Part shown: in pieces, positions 29,895 through 38,112 of the stretch
Position numbering within the stretch: position 1 is the first letter of the stretch
Layout of the letters: each line of letters begins with the position of its first letter
NCBI GenBank assembly: GCA_025998675.1
Contig: AP024673.1
Span: forward strand, 1,825,221 to 1,889,220
Reading direction: 5' to 3'
Length of the DNA stretch: 64,000 nt
Origin: Fimbriimonadales bacterium
GTDB lineage: Bacteria > Armatimonadota > Fimbriimonadia > Fimbriimonadales > GBS-DC
Notes under the pieces: generated by a model
Databases searched by the model: none
What the model saw: only the letters and a program-made list of their open reading frames with translations
What the model was told of the DNA's origin: nothing
Made by a program: the position numbers and the translations under genes

Positions 29895-29990
29895 ATGTCC
29901 AAGCTGACGGGGCGCCTGCATGCGTTCACGCGGCGCGCTCCGTCTACAGGAATCTTCTCCGAACCCGCGAATCGAACACGCGGCAGGTGA
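29895..29990 (+). CDS. Possible 31-aa small protein
   Basis: ATG at 29895 lies after GGAGGAGTGAGTG and opens a 31-codon frame (SKLTGRLHAFTRRAPSTGIF…) ending TGA at 29990. It is basic and has no recognised relative. It fills the gap between the HetC-like gene and the oxidoreductase. Could be translated or merely a leader. Confidence 0.25.
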   Translation: MSKLTGRLHAFTRRAPSTGIFSEPANRTRGR

Positions 29991-29996
29991 ACAGTT

Positions 29997-31316
29997 ATGG
30001 AACCCATCACACGGCGCGCATTTCTGGAACGGTCCGGGCGGATGGCAATCGGCGCGGCGGCAGGGCTAACGGCGCTGCGCGGCTGGAGCCACAGCCCGAA
30101 TGATACCATCGGCGTCGCTATCGTCGGGCTGAACGGGCAGGGCAAAACGCATATGCGCAACTTCAGCGAAATCGAGGGCGTGCGCATCGTCGCCCTGTGC
30201 GATGTCGACGAGCGCGTGCTGCAACAGGCAGGCGCGATGGTCGAACAGCGCACAGGCACACGCCCCAAACTCTACACCGATCTGCGCCAGCTGCTGGAAG
30301 ATAAGGAGGTGGACGCCGTCTCGACCGCCACGCCCAACCACTGGCACGCGCTGCTGACCATCTGGGCGTGTCAGGCGGGCAAGGATGTGTATGTCGAAAA
30401 GCCCGCCTGCTGGAGCTTCGAAGAGGGCGAGGCGATGATTCAGGCGGCGCGCAAATACAACCGAATCGTGCAGGTCGGGCATCAGACGCGCTCGGACCCC
30501 GTGACGCGCCTTGCCGTGCAGCGCGCGTGGGCGGGCGAGATTGGCAGGGTCTACATGTCGCGTGGGCTGTGCTACAAGCCGCGGGGACCCATCGGCGTCC
30601 AGAAAGACGCCGACCCGCCGCCATGGCTGAACTGGGAACTCTGGCAGGGACCCGCCACCCGACGCCCCTTCAACCCGAACTATGTGCATTACAACTGGCA
30701 CTGGTTCTGGAACTACGGCAACGGCGATATTGGCAATCAGGGCGTGCATCAGGTGGATGTGGCCCGGTGGTTTCTGAACAAGCGCTATCCGATCAAGGTG
30801 CACTCGGTCGGCGGGCGCTACGGCTACGAAGATCAGGGCGAGACGCCCAACACGCAGGTGGCGACCTTTGAGTACGAGGACGGCGCGCTGCTGGTGTTCG
30901 AGGTGCGCGGGCTGTTCACCAACGACGAGCAGGGCGCGAAGATTGGCAATCTGGTGTACGGCGCATCGGGCTACATGTCGTCGGGCGACGGTTATCAGCC
31001 GCGTCGCGGTCCGCAGGAGACGCTGCCCGAACGGGAGAACCCGCAGCGTCCTGAACTGGGCGGCACGGGCGAGCCGAGCCACTACCGCAACTTTATTCAG
31101 GCGGTGCGCTCCCGCCGCGTGAGCGACCTGCACTGCGATGTGGAAGAGGGCGTCATCTCGGCGCAGCTGGTGCATCTGGCGAACATTTCGTATCGGCTGG
31201 GGCGCGCGCTACGGTTCGACCCCGCACGCAAGCAGTTTGTGGGCGACCGCGAGGCGAACGCGCTCCTGCGCCGCCAGAACCAGCCCAGAGGCTTCGAAAT
31301 CCCGAAGCGCGTGTGA
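29997..31316 (+). CDS. Tat-exported Gfo/Idh/MocA family oxidoreductase
   Basis: 439 aa. The N-terminus has a twin-arginine signal (PITRRAFLERSGRMAIGAAAGLTAL). The NAD(P)-binding domain (IGVAIVGLNGQGKTH) carries the EKPACWS catalytic-lysine segment (YVEKP), and the second half has GNQGVHQVDVARWF with the usual His/Asp. It probably oxidises or isomerises a sugar derivative outside the cytoplasm, as many Tat-dependent paralogues in Planctomycetes-like bacteria are thought to do. Cofactor supply outside the membrane is typically solved by co-folding before export. Neighbouring esterase is only 40 bases downstream. Confidence 0.9.
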   Translation: MEPITRRAFLERSGRMAIGAAAGLTALRGWSHSPNDTIGVAIVGLNGQGKTHMRNFSEIEGVRIVALCDVDERVLQQAGAMVEQRTGTRPKLYTDLRQLLEDKEVDAVSTATPNHWHALLTIWACQAGKDVYVEKPACWSFEEGEAMIQAARKYNRIVQVGHQTRSDPVTRLAVQRAWAGEIGRVYMSRGLCYKPRGPIGVQKDADPPPWLNWELWQGPATRRPFNPNYVHYNWHWFWNYGNGDIGNQGVHQVDVARWFLNKRYPIKVHSVGGRYGYEDQGETPNTQVATFEYEDGALLVFEVRGLFTNDEQGAKIGNLVYGASGYMSSGDGYQPRRGPQETLPERENPQRPELGGTGEPSHYRNFIQAVRSRRVSDLHCDVEEGVISAQLVHLANISYRLGRALRFDPARKQFVGDREANALLRRQNQPRGFEIPKRV

Positions 31317-31356
31317 AGGCAGGAACCGCGTCCCCACTGGCGAATCGACTTGCGCT

Positions 31357-32796
31357 ATGCGGACGGCGCTGGTTGTGGGGCTACTGTGCTGGGCGGCGGC
31401 GTGGAGCCAGTCGCCTGTGTCGCGCGCGGATCTGGCGGTGCGCCTGATTGAGATGGAATCGTGCTGGGAGGCGCATCGCGAATCGGCGGAGGCGCGCATG
31501 CGCGCGACGCGCCCGCTCTCGGAGGGGCTGACCGCCTTCTTTTCGGGCAGGTTCGACGCGCTGGCGCGTAACCTGACGCTGACCTGCGCCGCGCTGCGCT
31601 CCGACGCGCCCCCAACGCCCGAAATGCTCTACGCAGGCGCGCTGGGCGTGCGCATGCCGCATGTGGTGGATAGAGACTCGCTGGAGCGCGGCGAGACCGT
31701 CCTCCGTTTCCAGCTGTTTGCCTATTACACTGCCGAGAAGCCCGAATCGCCCCTCCAGCTCCGCTGGCAGGTCGTGCGTCGCGGCGAGACGCGCCCCCTC
31801 AGTGAGGGGACGCTGGACGCTCCCGAACCCGGCGCGGCGGCGACGCTGCTCAACCGCGCGCCCGAAGGCGACTACGAAGCGCGATTCGAACTCCGACACG
31901 GCGCACAAACCCTGCGCCAGTGGCGACAGACCTTCAGCGTGATTGCGCAGCTGGAATCCCGACTGGAGGCGCTGAGTAAAGCTGCCGAGTCGCACGACGA
32001 CACGGAGCCTGTGGAGCGCATGACCGTGCTGAACGCGCGGGATGTGCTGCGCGAGGCTATTAAGGGCAGCAGCCCCGAAACCTTCTACCCGCTGCTGCGG
32101 ATGCTGCAACTGGCGGAACAGCTCGCTGCTGGCTGGGAAGCGGGCAATTCGGGCTGGCGCGCGGCTGCAGGCGACTACTGGATGGCGACGCTGCACCGCG
32201 AGCGCAAGATCGCCTTCCGATTGTATATTCCCAAGTTCCAGCCAGACCAGCCGATGCCCCTGGTGGTCGCGCTGCACGGCGCGGGCGGCAACGAGCATCT
32301 CTTTTTCGAGGGCTACGGGCTGGGGATTGTGCTGAAGGAGGCGGAGAAGCGCGGCTGGGCGGTGATTGCCCCGCGCGCCGAGATGGGGCTGGCGCATATC
32401 GGCGGCGCGCTGGAGGCGGCGCAGAAACTGCTGCCCATCGACCCGACGCGCGTCTACCTGATGGGGCACTCGATGGGCGGCGCGCACAGCTTCGCCGCGA
32501 TTGCGCAGTACCCCGACCGATTCCGCGCCGTCGCCATCTTCGCGGGCGCGGGACAGCCGACGCAGGTTCCCCCCGACCTGCCGATTCTGATGACCGTCGG
32601 CGAGCAGGAGCTGGGCATGCTCAAGACCAACATCGAGAACGCCTACCGCCGCCTGCAGGGGCAGAACCTGAAGACGCTGGACTACAAGCGGTACGATGGG
32701 TGCGACCATCTGATGATTGTGCGTGAGGCGATGCCCGACGCCTTTGCGTTTTTTGACCGCGCGCCTCAGCGAACGCCGACACTTTCGAAGCCCTGA
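31357..32796 (+). CDS. Exported esterase (PHB depolymerase/feruloyl esterase-like)
   Basis: 479 aa. A signal peptide (RTALVVGLLCWAAAWSQ) and a helical/beta N-terminal region of about 270 aa precede an alpha/beta-hydrolase domain. The oxyanion segment VVALHGAGGNEHLFFEG, the nucleophile elbow YLMGHSMGGAHSF and the terminal His in YDGCDHLMI are visible; the acid is probably in LMTVGEQELGM or nearby. It probably acts on an ester-linked polysaccharide substituent or a polyester. No ribosome site is seen before the ATG at 31357. Confidence 0.85.
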   Translation: MRTALVVGLLCWAAAWSQSPVSRADLAVRLIEMESCWEAHRESAEARMRATRPLSEGLTAFFSGRFDALARNLTLTCAALRSDAPPTPEMLYAGALGVRMPHVVDRDSLERGETVLRFQLFAYYTAEKPESPLQLRWQVVRRGETRPLSEGTLDAPEPGAAATLLNRAPEGDYEARFELRHGAQTLRQWRQTFSVIAQLESRLEALSKAAESHDDTEPVERMTVLNARDVLREAIKGSSPETFYPLLRMLQLAEQLAAGWEAGNSGWRAAAGDYWMATLHRERKIAFRLYIPKFQPDQPMPLVVALHGAGGNEHLFFEGYGLGIVLKEAEKRGWAVIAPRAEMGLAHIGGALEAAQKLLPIDPTRVYLMGHSMGGAHSFAAIAQYPDRFRAVAIFAGAGQPTQVPPDLPILMTVGEQELGMLKTNIENAYRRLQGQNLKTLDYKRYDGCDHLMIVREAMPDAFAFFDRAPQRTPTLSKP

Positions 32797-32829
32797 ACCG
32801 TCGGGTAGACTCAGAAGCGGGGAGTGCCT

Positions 32830-33936
32830 ATGTCGAAGCGACCGTCGATACAGCAAGAGTACCAGCGCCAGCTCATGCTCCGCTGGATTACGACCGTCAC
32901 CCAGTGGCTGATGAGCGTAGGCGCGATATTGTTTGTGCTGGGGTTGGTCTATCTGCTGTACGCGCTGGTGTTCGCCAATCTCGATTCGCAGAGTTTCTCG
33001 GCGCAGGATCAGGCGCGCATTCGGGACAATCTGGGGCTGGCGGGCAACGCGCTGCTGCTGGGCGCGGGCTTCATCGTGATTGGGCTGGCATGGAACTATC
33101 TGGAGGAGCCGCTGGTGGGCGTTGCGCTGCTGGTCGCCGCCGCGCTGTTCTACTGGGGGCTGCCGTTTCTGTTCGGGCAGTTCGGCGCGCTGCCGACGCC
33201 GGGCGGGCTGGGCGATTTTGCGCTCTCGCGTGTGCGCAACGCCGCGTGGGTGCTGTTCCCGCCGGGGCTGGTGCTGACGGTGTTCGTGAGCCTGTCGCAC
33301 GCGATTAAGCGGCTGCGCTACGGCGCGAGCATGGATCAGTCGCTCAAACTCGGCGCGGAGGTGAGCAAGCAGCAGGTCCCGCAGCGATTTCTGGGCAAGT
33401 GCTGGCAACTGCCCTACTGCCGCGACTATGTGCGCGAACGGTGCCCGATTTATCACGCGCGGCGCACCTGCTGGCGCGAGGGCGTCGGCTGCATGTGCGA
33501 GGAGAAGAACATCGCGCTCGCGCTCAAAGATGTGCGCGTCAGCGACGACCCCGAAAAGAACGCCAAATACATCCCCCATAACACGACGCTCAGCAAGTGG
33601 GAGTTGAAGCAGCGCTGCAACGAGTGCGTGATTTACAACGAACACCAGCGCCAGAAGTACCAGCTGTTCGCGCCGCTGACGGTGGGCACGGTGCTGGGCG
33701 TCGCTTACTTTTTCCGCGCGTCGTTGCAGGCGCAGGTGCTGAACCTGCTGGGCGCGATCGACGCGGCGCTGGCGCGCTTCACGCTGATGCCCAGCGAGGC
33801 GCGCGAGGGCGTGCTGAAAGCCGCCGCGCAGACCAGCGAAGCCGCCGCGCTTGTGCTTTACATCGCGCTGGTGATTGTCGTGCTGAGCTACGCGCTGCGC
33901 ACGGTAGAGACGGTGGTGTTCAAATGGAAATGGTGA
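32830..33936 (+). CDS. Membrane protein with two-CW-type Cys-rich loop
   Basis: 368 aa, family not recognised. Four or five transmembrane helices lie in residues 25-165 and two more near 280-365. Between them a hydrophilic segment carries a dense Cys pattern: KCWQLPYCRDYVRERCPIY, TCWREGVGCMCEEKN, and KQRCNECVIYNE. The CW…C…CP.Y…CW…GC arrangement resembles the 'two-CW' motif seen next to redox or signalling domains. Metal or [Fe-S] binding is an inference. GGAG lies 5 bases before ATG 32830. The stop overlaps the biotin-carrier-like gene, so the two are coupled. Confidence 0.7.
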   Translation: MSKRPSIQQEYQRQLMLRWITTVTQWLMSVGAILFVLGLVYLLYALVFANLDSQSFSAQDQARIRDNLGLAGNALLLGAGFIVIGLAWNYLEEPLVGVALLVAAALFYWGLPFLFGQFGALPTPGGLGDFALSRVRNAAWVLFPPGLVLTVFVSLSHAIKRLRYGASMDQSLKLGAEVSKQQVPQRFLGKCWQLPYCRDYVRERCPIYHARRTCWREGVGCMCEEKNIALALKDVRVSDDPEKNAKYIPHNTTLSKWELKQRCNECVIYNEHQRQKYQLFAPLTVGTVLGVAYFFRASLQAQVLNLLGAIDAALARFTLMPSEAREGVLKAAAQTSEAAALVLYIALVIVVLSYALRTVETVVFKWKW

Positions 33937-34391
33937 ACGAGGTACTGGAGCAGGTGGAGCAGCTGGCGCAGCTGATGGCGCAGCACGGGGCGACCCGTCT
34001 GGAGCTGGGCGACGCGACGCAACGGATTACGCTGGCGCGCGCCTCTGGGGCGGGCGCGCCGCCTGCCCACGACGAGGCGATGCCCCCGCTCTTTCTGAGC
34101 GACTACGCGGCGTCCGAGGCGGCGCCCGACGCGGAGCCAGAGAGCCTGTGGCAGCCGCCCGCGCTGCTGGAGGTGCGCTCCGAGTTCGTGGGCTACTGCA
34201 CGCTCGCGCCCCTGCACATCGGCGCGGCGGTCGAACGCGGGCAGGCGCTGGCGACCGTCGAGGTGCTGGGCATCCCCAACGAAGTGGTTGCGCCGCTGCC
34301 CGCCGTGCTGGAAGGCTGGGCGGTCGAATCGGGTCAGCCCGTGCAGTACGGGCAGCCCATCGCCTACCTGCGCCCCCTGAGCGAGGAGTAG
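33930..34391 (+). CDS. Biotin-carrier-like protein without the biotinylated lysine
   Basis: About 153 aa (155 from ATG 33924). The layout is that of acetyl-CoA carboxylase biotin carboxyl carrier protein: an N-terminal helix (VEQLAQLMAQHGATRLELGD), an acidic/Pro linker, and a biotinyl/lipoyl hammerhead (FVGYCTLAPLHIGAAVERGQALATVE … ESGQPVQYGQPIAYLRPL). Where AccB has EAMKMMNE, this protein has EVLGIPNE, so Gly replaces the target Lys. It cannot be biotinylated at the usual place. Plant and cyanobacterial BADC-type proteins with this loss regulate acetyl-CoA carboxylase; a similar role here is inference. Confidence 0.8.
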   Translation: MVNEVLEQVEQLAQLMAQHGATRLELGDATQRITLARASGAGAPPAHDEAMPPLFLSDYAASEAAPDAEPESLWQPPALLEVRSEFVGYCTLAPLHIGAAVERGQALATVEVLGIPNEVVAPLPAVLEGWAVESGQPVQYGQPIAYLRPLSEE

Positions 34392-34543
34392 CAGACGGGG
34401 GTATTCCATCGAATCGGCGTGCTTCGGCGCAGCAAATTGTTCGCCTCCCACGAGGAGAGCATACCTCACGGGAGTAGCTCGTGCAGTGCAGTTTCGTTGA
34501 CTATCAGGCTGGGAGTTTAATACGACCTCAACAACGCATTCCC

Positions 34544-34564
34544 CTGCAAAAACCGCCCCACCGC
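34544..34564. repeat. 21-bp fragment identical to the RHS core
   Basis: The bases 34544-34564 are identical to part of the RHS core that encodes VGRFLQ (seen at about 35905-35930). They directly follow the toxin homology, marking a recombination junction. Confidence 0.7.
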
Positions 34565-34793
34565 CTATGTCCAGCACAATCACCCGACGCGCTCCATCAT
34601 CCACCTCGTAGACAATCCGATACCTGCCTATCCGCAACCGCCACCCTTCACGCCCACGCAACTTGAGACAGCCCGCAGAACGCGGCTCCACTGCCAACCC
34701 CTGTAACGCCTCCCTGACACGTGGATAAACTTCCGCAGGCAGCTTCTCTAATTGCTTCACCGCACGCGGCAGGATTTCTACCTTATAATTCAC
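34563..34793 (-). pseudogene. RelE/ParE-type toxin, 3' end replaced
   Basis: From GTG 34793 the frame reads NYKVEILPRAVKQLEKLPAE … LRGREGWRLRIGRYRIVYEVDD … VIVLDIG, a clear RelE/ParE-superfamily mRNA interferase or gyrase toxin. The normal tail after VIVLDIG (usually xxRxxVY) is absent: at 34564 homology ends at the 21-bp RHS fragment and the frame runs on antisense through the biotin-carrier gene. It overlaps the antitoxin stop by GTGA. Probably inactive. Confidence 0.75.
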
Positions 34794-34988
34794 GAACGCG
34801 ATTCCTCAAGCGAGCGGAGCGCTTCTTCTAAAGGCACTGGCTGCTGTCCCGAAGCTTTCGCCTCATCGTAAGCTTGAATCGCCTCGAGCTCCTCCAGTGC
34901 CTCCAACAGCGATGTCCAGCAGAACCGCCACAGGGTTGCCGTCAGCGTCCACCACATAGTGCGCCTGTAGTTGTTGCACGGGTTTCAT
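34790..34988 (-). pseudogene. Phd/YefM-type antitoxin, frameshifted
   Basis: From ATG 34988 the protein begins KPVQQLQAHYVVDADGNPVAVLLDIA, the N-terminal part of a common antitoxin family. It then meets a small deletion near 34905; continuing in another frame gives LLEALEELEAIQAYDEAKASG … LEEALRSLEESRS and the stop at 34790. The pair therefore looks like a broken type II toxin-antitoxin module. Confidence 0.75.
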
Positions 34989-35112
34989 CTGTCTTGATTA
35001 TACCCCAATCGTAGCCCCAATGCACGGTTCCACATGATTACTTCGCCAAAAACACTCGATGAAGCCATTATAAGTTTACTGCCCATATTCTGCGCACAGT
35101 TATTCCAAATAA

Positions 35113-35397
35113 TCAACGGGCATAACATGAGGCCTTAACTAATACGATTATAGTAATAATTAAGAAGGTAAAATCTAAAATCAAAGCTATAAATGGTTTT
35201 CCGACATCTTTAACAATCAAAATGATGAAAAACAAAATAAGATTAAAAAGTAGACTTCGTATTAAGCACAATCCTTCCGAAGTTCTTCCTGCAGCAAAGC
35301 ACTCCTTCGCTTTACGACCTAATATGCCTCCGCCCACTACAAATAAACCAGTGATCACACCAAGTGGCAACCCACTTTGAATGCAGTTGTCAATCAT
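35113..35397 (-). CDS. Small membrane protein, candidate immunity protein of RHS cassette 3
   Basis: 94 aa from ATG 35397, which follows AGGAGG. Three hydrophobic stretches are visible: LPLGVITGLFVVGGGILG, SLLFNLILFFIILIVKDV and LILDFTFLIITIIVLV. It has no recognised family and is distinctly AT-rich compared with the chromosome. It begins 41 bases after the stop of the RHS-tip frame, the usual position for a cognate immunity gene. A membrane immunity protein would fit a membrane-targeting toxin. Function is inferred from position only. Confidence 0.55.
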   Translation of the reverse strand: MIDNCIQSGLPLGVITGLFVVGGGILGRKAKECFAAGRTSEGLCLIRSLLFNLILFFIILIVKDVGKPFIALILDFTFLIITIIVLVKASCYAR

Positions 35398-35437
35398 GTC
35401 TTTCCTCCTATGAACAGAGACTTGTCTCAATTCATCA

Positions 35438-36166
35438 TTACAAAAAATACTTAGGTGGGGCTTCCAAAATCGGTATGCCATTAGGATACAAAGGGAATGG
35501 CAGTTTCTCTGGAGCAGGTGCTAATATTTTCTTCAAACCCGCCGCGCAACTCCCTGCTAAGCCTGTGATAGCGCCTTCCACTGCCCCTCCTACCATGTCG
35601 TCGACAAGTTGATTGTTGTCCCAGCTTCCTAAATCATTGTCCCAGTAATAAGAGTTTGCTGCTACTGCCGCGCCTCCCAAAGCGCCATACGCTATGCTAC
35701 CAGCAACCATAATAGGTCCACTTGCAGGTAATGTAACTGTAGCTAGAACTATAAAGCCAACAGCTATTACAGCGTTGGTGAGATGTTTTCCCCAATTTAT
35801 TTTCATCCCACTCGGATCCACGGCGTTCACGGGGTCGTTCACGCAGTACGCATACGCATTCAGCGTCAGCGGGGCATAGATAGACCCCAGCCACGGATCC
35901 TGCTGCAAAAACCGCCCCACCGCAGGGTCGTACCAGCGCACGCCCACCTTCTGCAACCCGCCCGTGAGCGCCTCGTTCCGATACCCCCACGCCCCGTTCC
36001 AGTCGTAGGTCGCCCGCACGCCGCTGACTGTGTCGCCGAATGCATCGGTGACGGGCGCAGGCAGGTACGCGCCGCTGGATGTGGACTTCGCCGCCAGATC
36101 CCCACGCCAGTTCCAGTGCATATACTCCGTTCCCGCGCTGCTGACCTGCTGGTACATCGCGCCCCG
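35438..36166 (-). CDS. Displaced RHS C-terminal cassette 3 (core end plus toxin tip)
   Basis: The frame contains about 115 aa of RHS core almost identical to the main gene ([20 protein letters not shown] … [17 protein letters not shown] … [16 protein letters not shown]), then a unique tip of about 120 aa ([26 protein letters not shown] … [22 protein letters not shown] … PPKYFL) rich in Gly, Ala and hydrophobic residues. There is no convincing ribosome site or signal peptide, so it is probably silent until recombined with the main gene. The frame remains open to 36253. Confidence 0.75.
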   Translation of the reverse strand, partial: RGAMYQQVSSAGTEYMHWNWRGDLAAKSTSSGAYLPAPVTDAFGDTVSGVRATYDWNGAWGYRNEALTGGLQKVGVRWYDPAVGRFLQQDPWLGSIYAPLTLNAYAYCVNDPVNAVDPSGMKINWGKHLTNAVIAVGFIVLATVTLPASGPIMVAGSIAYGALGGAAVAANSYYWDNDLGSWDNNQLVDDMVGGAVEGAITGLAGSCAAGLKKILAPAPEKLPFPLYPNGIPILEAPPKYFL

Positions 36167-36170
36167 TAGT
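35810..36170. repeat. RHS core DNA repeat, copy 3
   Basis: About 360 bases nearly identical in DNA to 38475-38862 and 39617-39998. Substrate for homologous exchange of the distal tips. Confidence 0.85.
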
Positions 36171-36281
36171 CGAATTGTACCTCCTCTTTGACTCCGTAGC
36201 GCGTCCCAGTGCGAACTGTGCACAAGCATCGGGCGTGCATCCCACATATCCACAAAGTCTGCCCTTCGCGTGTCCAGACTG

Positions 36282-37187
36282 CTATTGTTTAGCCTTTAGC
36301 GCAGTTAGCCCTATCTTCAATAACTCTATCAGCGCGCCCTCTGTCAAGGGCAAAAAGGACTGCGGATGAGTCTTAACAGCCTCTTCATACAGCTTTTGGG
36401 CTTGCGGTACTTTTCCCTGCGTTTCCTCTATAATTCCCAGATAATAAAGTGCCAGAGCTCTTTTCCGTCGTCCACCCGGCGCACGAATATCTACTTGCGC
36501 CAGAGCTTTCTGCAGATGCTGTTTCGCCAGCGCGTACTGGCGGCGACTGATTGCCACCCGTGCGACCCCAATCCGAGCTTGAATGCTCGTCGAATCCACT
36601 TTCAGCGCCTGTTGATAGGCGGCGGATGCTCGCTCCAACCATACAGATCTGTCAGTGACGCGGTAGCGATCCATAAATAAATCGCCCTTCACTCGCAGAA
36701 GAGCTGCGCGATCCACAGCATCCCATGATTGTTTCAAGGCGGTCTGGACAGCTGTGTGTGCCTCTTGCCATCGTCCTAAATTCACACAGGCGTAAATGAT
36801 GCCTAAATGGACATTTATGTCAGAACTATCTAAACGGCGCGCTTGTAGAGCGTGCTGCAGGGACTGTTCCCACCTCCACTGCTGGGCGTAGAAACACATC
36901 AACCAGAAGTGAGTCATAAAACTGTCTGGCTCTCGAGCCAGTTGAGTAAGCAGCTGTGCTTCCGTGTACGGGATGTCAATCTCTGGCGGAGGATACTGAA
37001 TAGGGATAGGTCTTCTGAGTGGAGCTGTTGGAGACTTTTGTGTGGTGGACGGCTGGGTTGGTCGCTGGTTGCGCTGCGCTACAAGCTCGACGCAACCACA
37101 GAAAACCGCGATAACAAGAAAGGCTATCCTGAAGCGGAAGCTCCAGTGCTTGAACTCGGTTCCCGCACTACTGACCTGTTGATACAT
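36282..37187 (-). CDS. TPR-repeat membrane/secreted protein with captured RHS N-terminus
   Basis: 301 aa. The first 11 residues, [11 protein letters not shown], are RHS core. They run straight into [20 protein letters not shown], a signal/anchor segment, and a Pro-rich stretch. Five or so TPR-like units follow ([98 protein letters not shown]). The native start appears to have been replaced by recombination with an RHS copy. The protein could be expressed from the new ATG, although no clear ribosome site is seen. Confidence 0.65.
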   Translation of the reverse strand: MYQQVSSAGTEFKHWSFRFRIAFLVIAVFCGCVELVAQRNQRPTQPSTTQKSPTAPLRRPIPIQYPPPEIDIPYTEAQLLTQLAREPDSFMTHFWLMCFYAQQWRWEQSLQHALQARRLDSSDINVHLGIIYACVNLGRWQEAHTAVQTALKQSWDAVDRAALLRVKGDLFMDRYRVTDRSVWLERASAAYQQALKVDSTSIQARIGVARVAISRRQYALAKQHLQKALAQVDIRAPGGRRKRALALYYLGIIEETQGKVPQAQKLYEEAVKTHPQSFLPLTEGALIELLKIGLTALKAKQ

Positions 37188-37213
37188 CGCTGCCCCGTAG
37201 CTGGAGTATACCC
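37140..37213. repeat. RHS core fragment (copy 2 remnant)
   Basis: Bases 37154-37210 match 38798-38852 and 39937-39992 of the RHS core with scattered substitutions; only the segment around [11 protein letters not shown] survives, fused to the TPR gene on one side and to DUF433-like sequence on the other. Confidence 0.75.
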
Positions 37214-37314
37214 AAGTAAAGCATCGCCGCCTGCAGGTCTTCGCGCTCCAGGTCGGGATAGTCGCGCAGAATCTCTTCAGGCGTCATCCCGCTGGCGAGC
37301 CACTCCAGCACGGT
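37210..37314 (-). pseudogene. C-terminal fragment of a DUF433-type antitoxin
   Basis: TVLEWLASGMTPEEILRDYPDLEREDLQAAMLYLG is the conserved C-terminal half of DUF433 (VapB-like helix-turn-helix) proteins. The N-terminal half is replaced by transposase sequence and the end runs into an RHS fragment. Confidence 0.7.
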
Positions 37315-37556
37315 TGCCAGTAGTAGACGGTTTTCCACGGGGGCAGGTCGTTGGGGAGGGCGTACCACGGGCAGCCTGTGGTCAGCACATAGAGGATGGC
37401 GTTGACGATTGCGCGCAGGGGATACTTGCGGGGTGCGCCGATGGGCTTGCGCTTACGTCCGTAGAGGGCTTTTTTGAGGAGGGGTTCAATGATTGCCCAC
37501 TCCTTGTCGGTAAGGTCGTTGCGATAGGCTGTTCTCTGGCTTGTAGTGAGGTGAAG
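37315..37556 (-). pseudogene. N-terminal fragment of an IS5-family transposase
   Basis: Minus-strand translation gives YRNDLTDKEWAIIEPLLKKA … IGAPRKYPLRAIVNAILYVL, then TGCPWYALPNDLPPWKTVYYWQ, the DUF4096-like N-terminus of IS5-type transposases. It is cut at VYYWQ, where DUF433 sequence begins. A second, diverged fragment of the same family lies at 56720-56870. Confidence 0.75.
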
Positions 37557-37585
37557 TGTACCTAAATCAGCTCCATAGACACCTT

Positions 37586-38095
37586 TTACAAGAGAGAGTG
37601 TATTTTTTCCGCAGTTAATCCGACCTCTTGAAGCATGCGAGAAGCTACACTATCTTGTTGACATACAATCCCATACAGTATGTGCTGCGTTCCAACCCAG
37701 CGTTCAGGACGCTGGGCGGCTTGAGCAAGGGCGATGCGTGTAGCCTCACGAGCTTGTATTGACAAGGTAGGGCTATTGTGCACTAGATCTGATGGCAGCA
37801 GAGACAGATGCTGTCTAATATGCATTCGCAAATTCTCAATGTCGGCATCAATCTCTTCTATCACTTGCGCGACAACACCCTGTCTCTGGCTAAGAATTGC
37901 AAGGAGTAAATGTTCGGGCTGTATTTCAGAGTGCTTATATGTTTGAGCAAGATGGGTTGCGTCGTAATATACCTTTCTTGCGACTTCACTCATCCGATGC
38001 CAGCTGACGCCACCCAAGTAAGCCACGAGACGAGATAGAGCGGAGTCGACGAAAAGTATCACCGAGGCGAACCAATCGCGTAGTAAATCTAACAT
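37586..38095 (-). CDS. Membrane-tethered Clp N-domain protein, candidate immunity protein of cassette 1
   Basis: 169 aa from ATG 38095, 9 bases after GGAGGT. A short hydrophobic N-terminus (LRDWFASVILFVDSALSRLVAYLGG) is followed by a Clp_N double repeat: ARKVYYDATHLAQTYKHSEIQPEHLLLAIL and AREATRIALAQAAQRPERWVGTQHILYGIV. The AAA+ domains of ClpA/ClpC are absent. It starts 18 bases after the stop of RHS cassette 1, the same relative place as the other small genes behind tips. It may be immunity, a substrate adaptor, or an unrelated stress protein. Confidence 0.75.
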   Translation of the reverse strand: MLDLLRDWFASVILFVDSALSRLVAYLGGVSWHRMSEVARKVYYDATHLAQTYKHSEIQPEHLLLAILSQRQGVVAQVIEEIDADIENLRMHIRQHLSLLPSDLVHNSPTLSIQAREATRIALAQAAQRPERWVGTQHILYGIVCQQDSVASRMLQEVGLTAEKIHSLL

Positions 38096-38112
38096 CGTGA
38101 ACATACCTCCAG

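Noticed and set aside
33888-34793. 301-aa RelE-like protein
   Set aside because: Only the first 77 residues are RelE-like; the rest is antisense to the biotin-carrier-like gene after a recombination junction.
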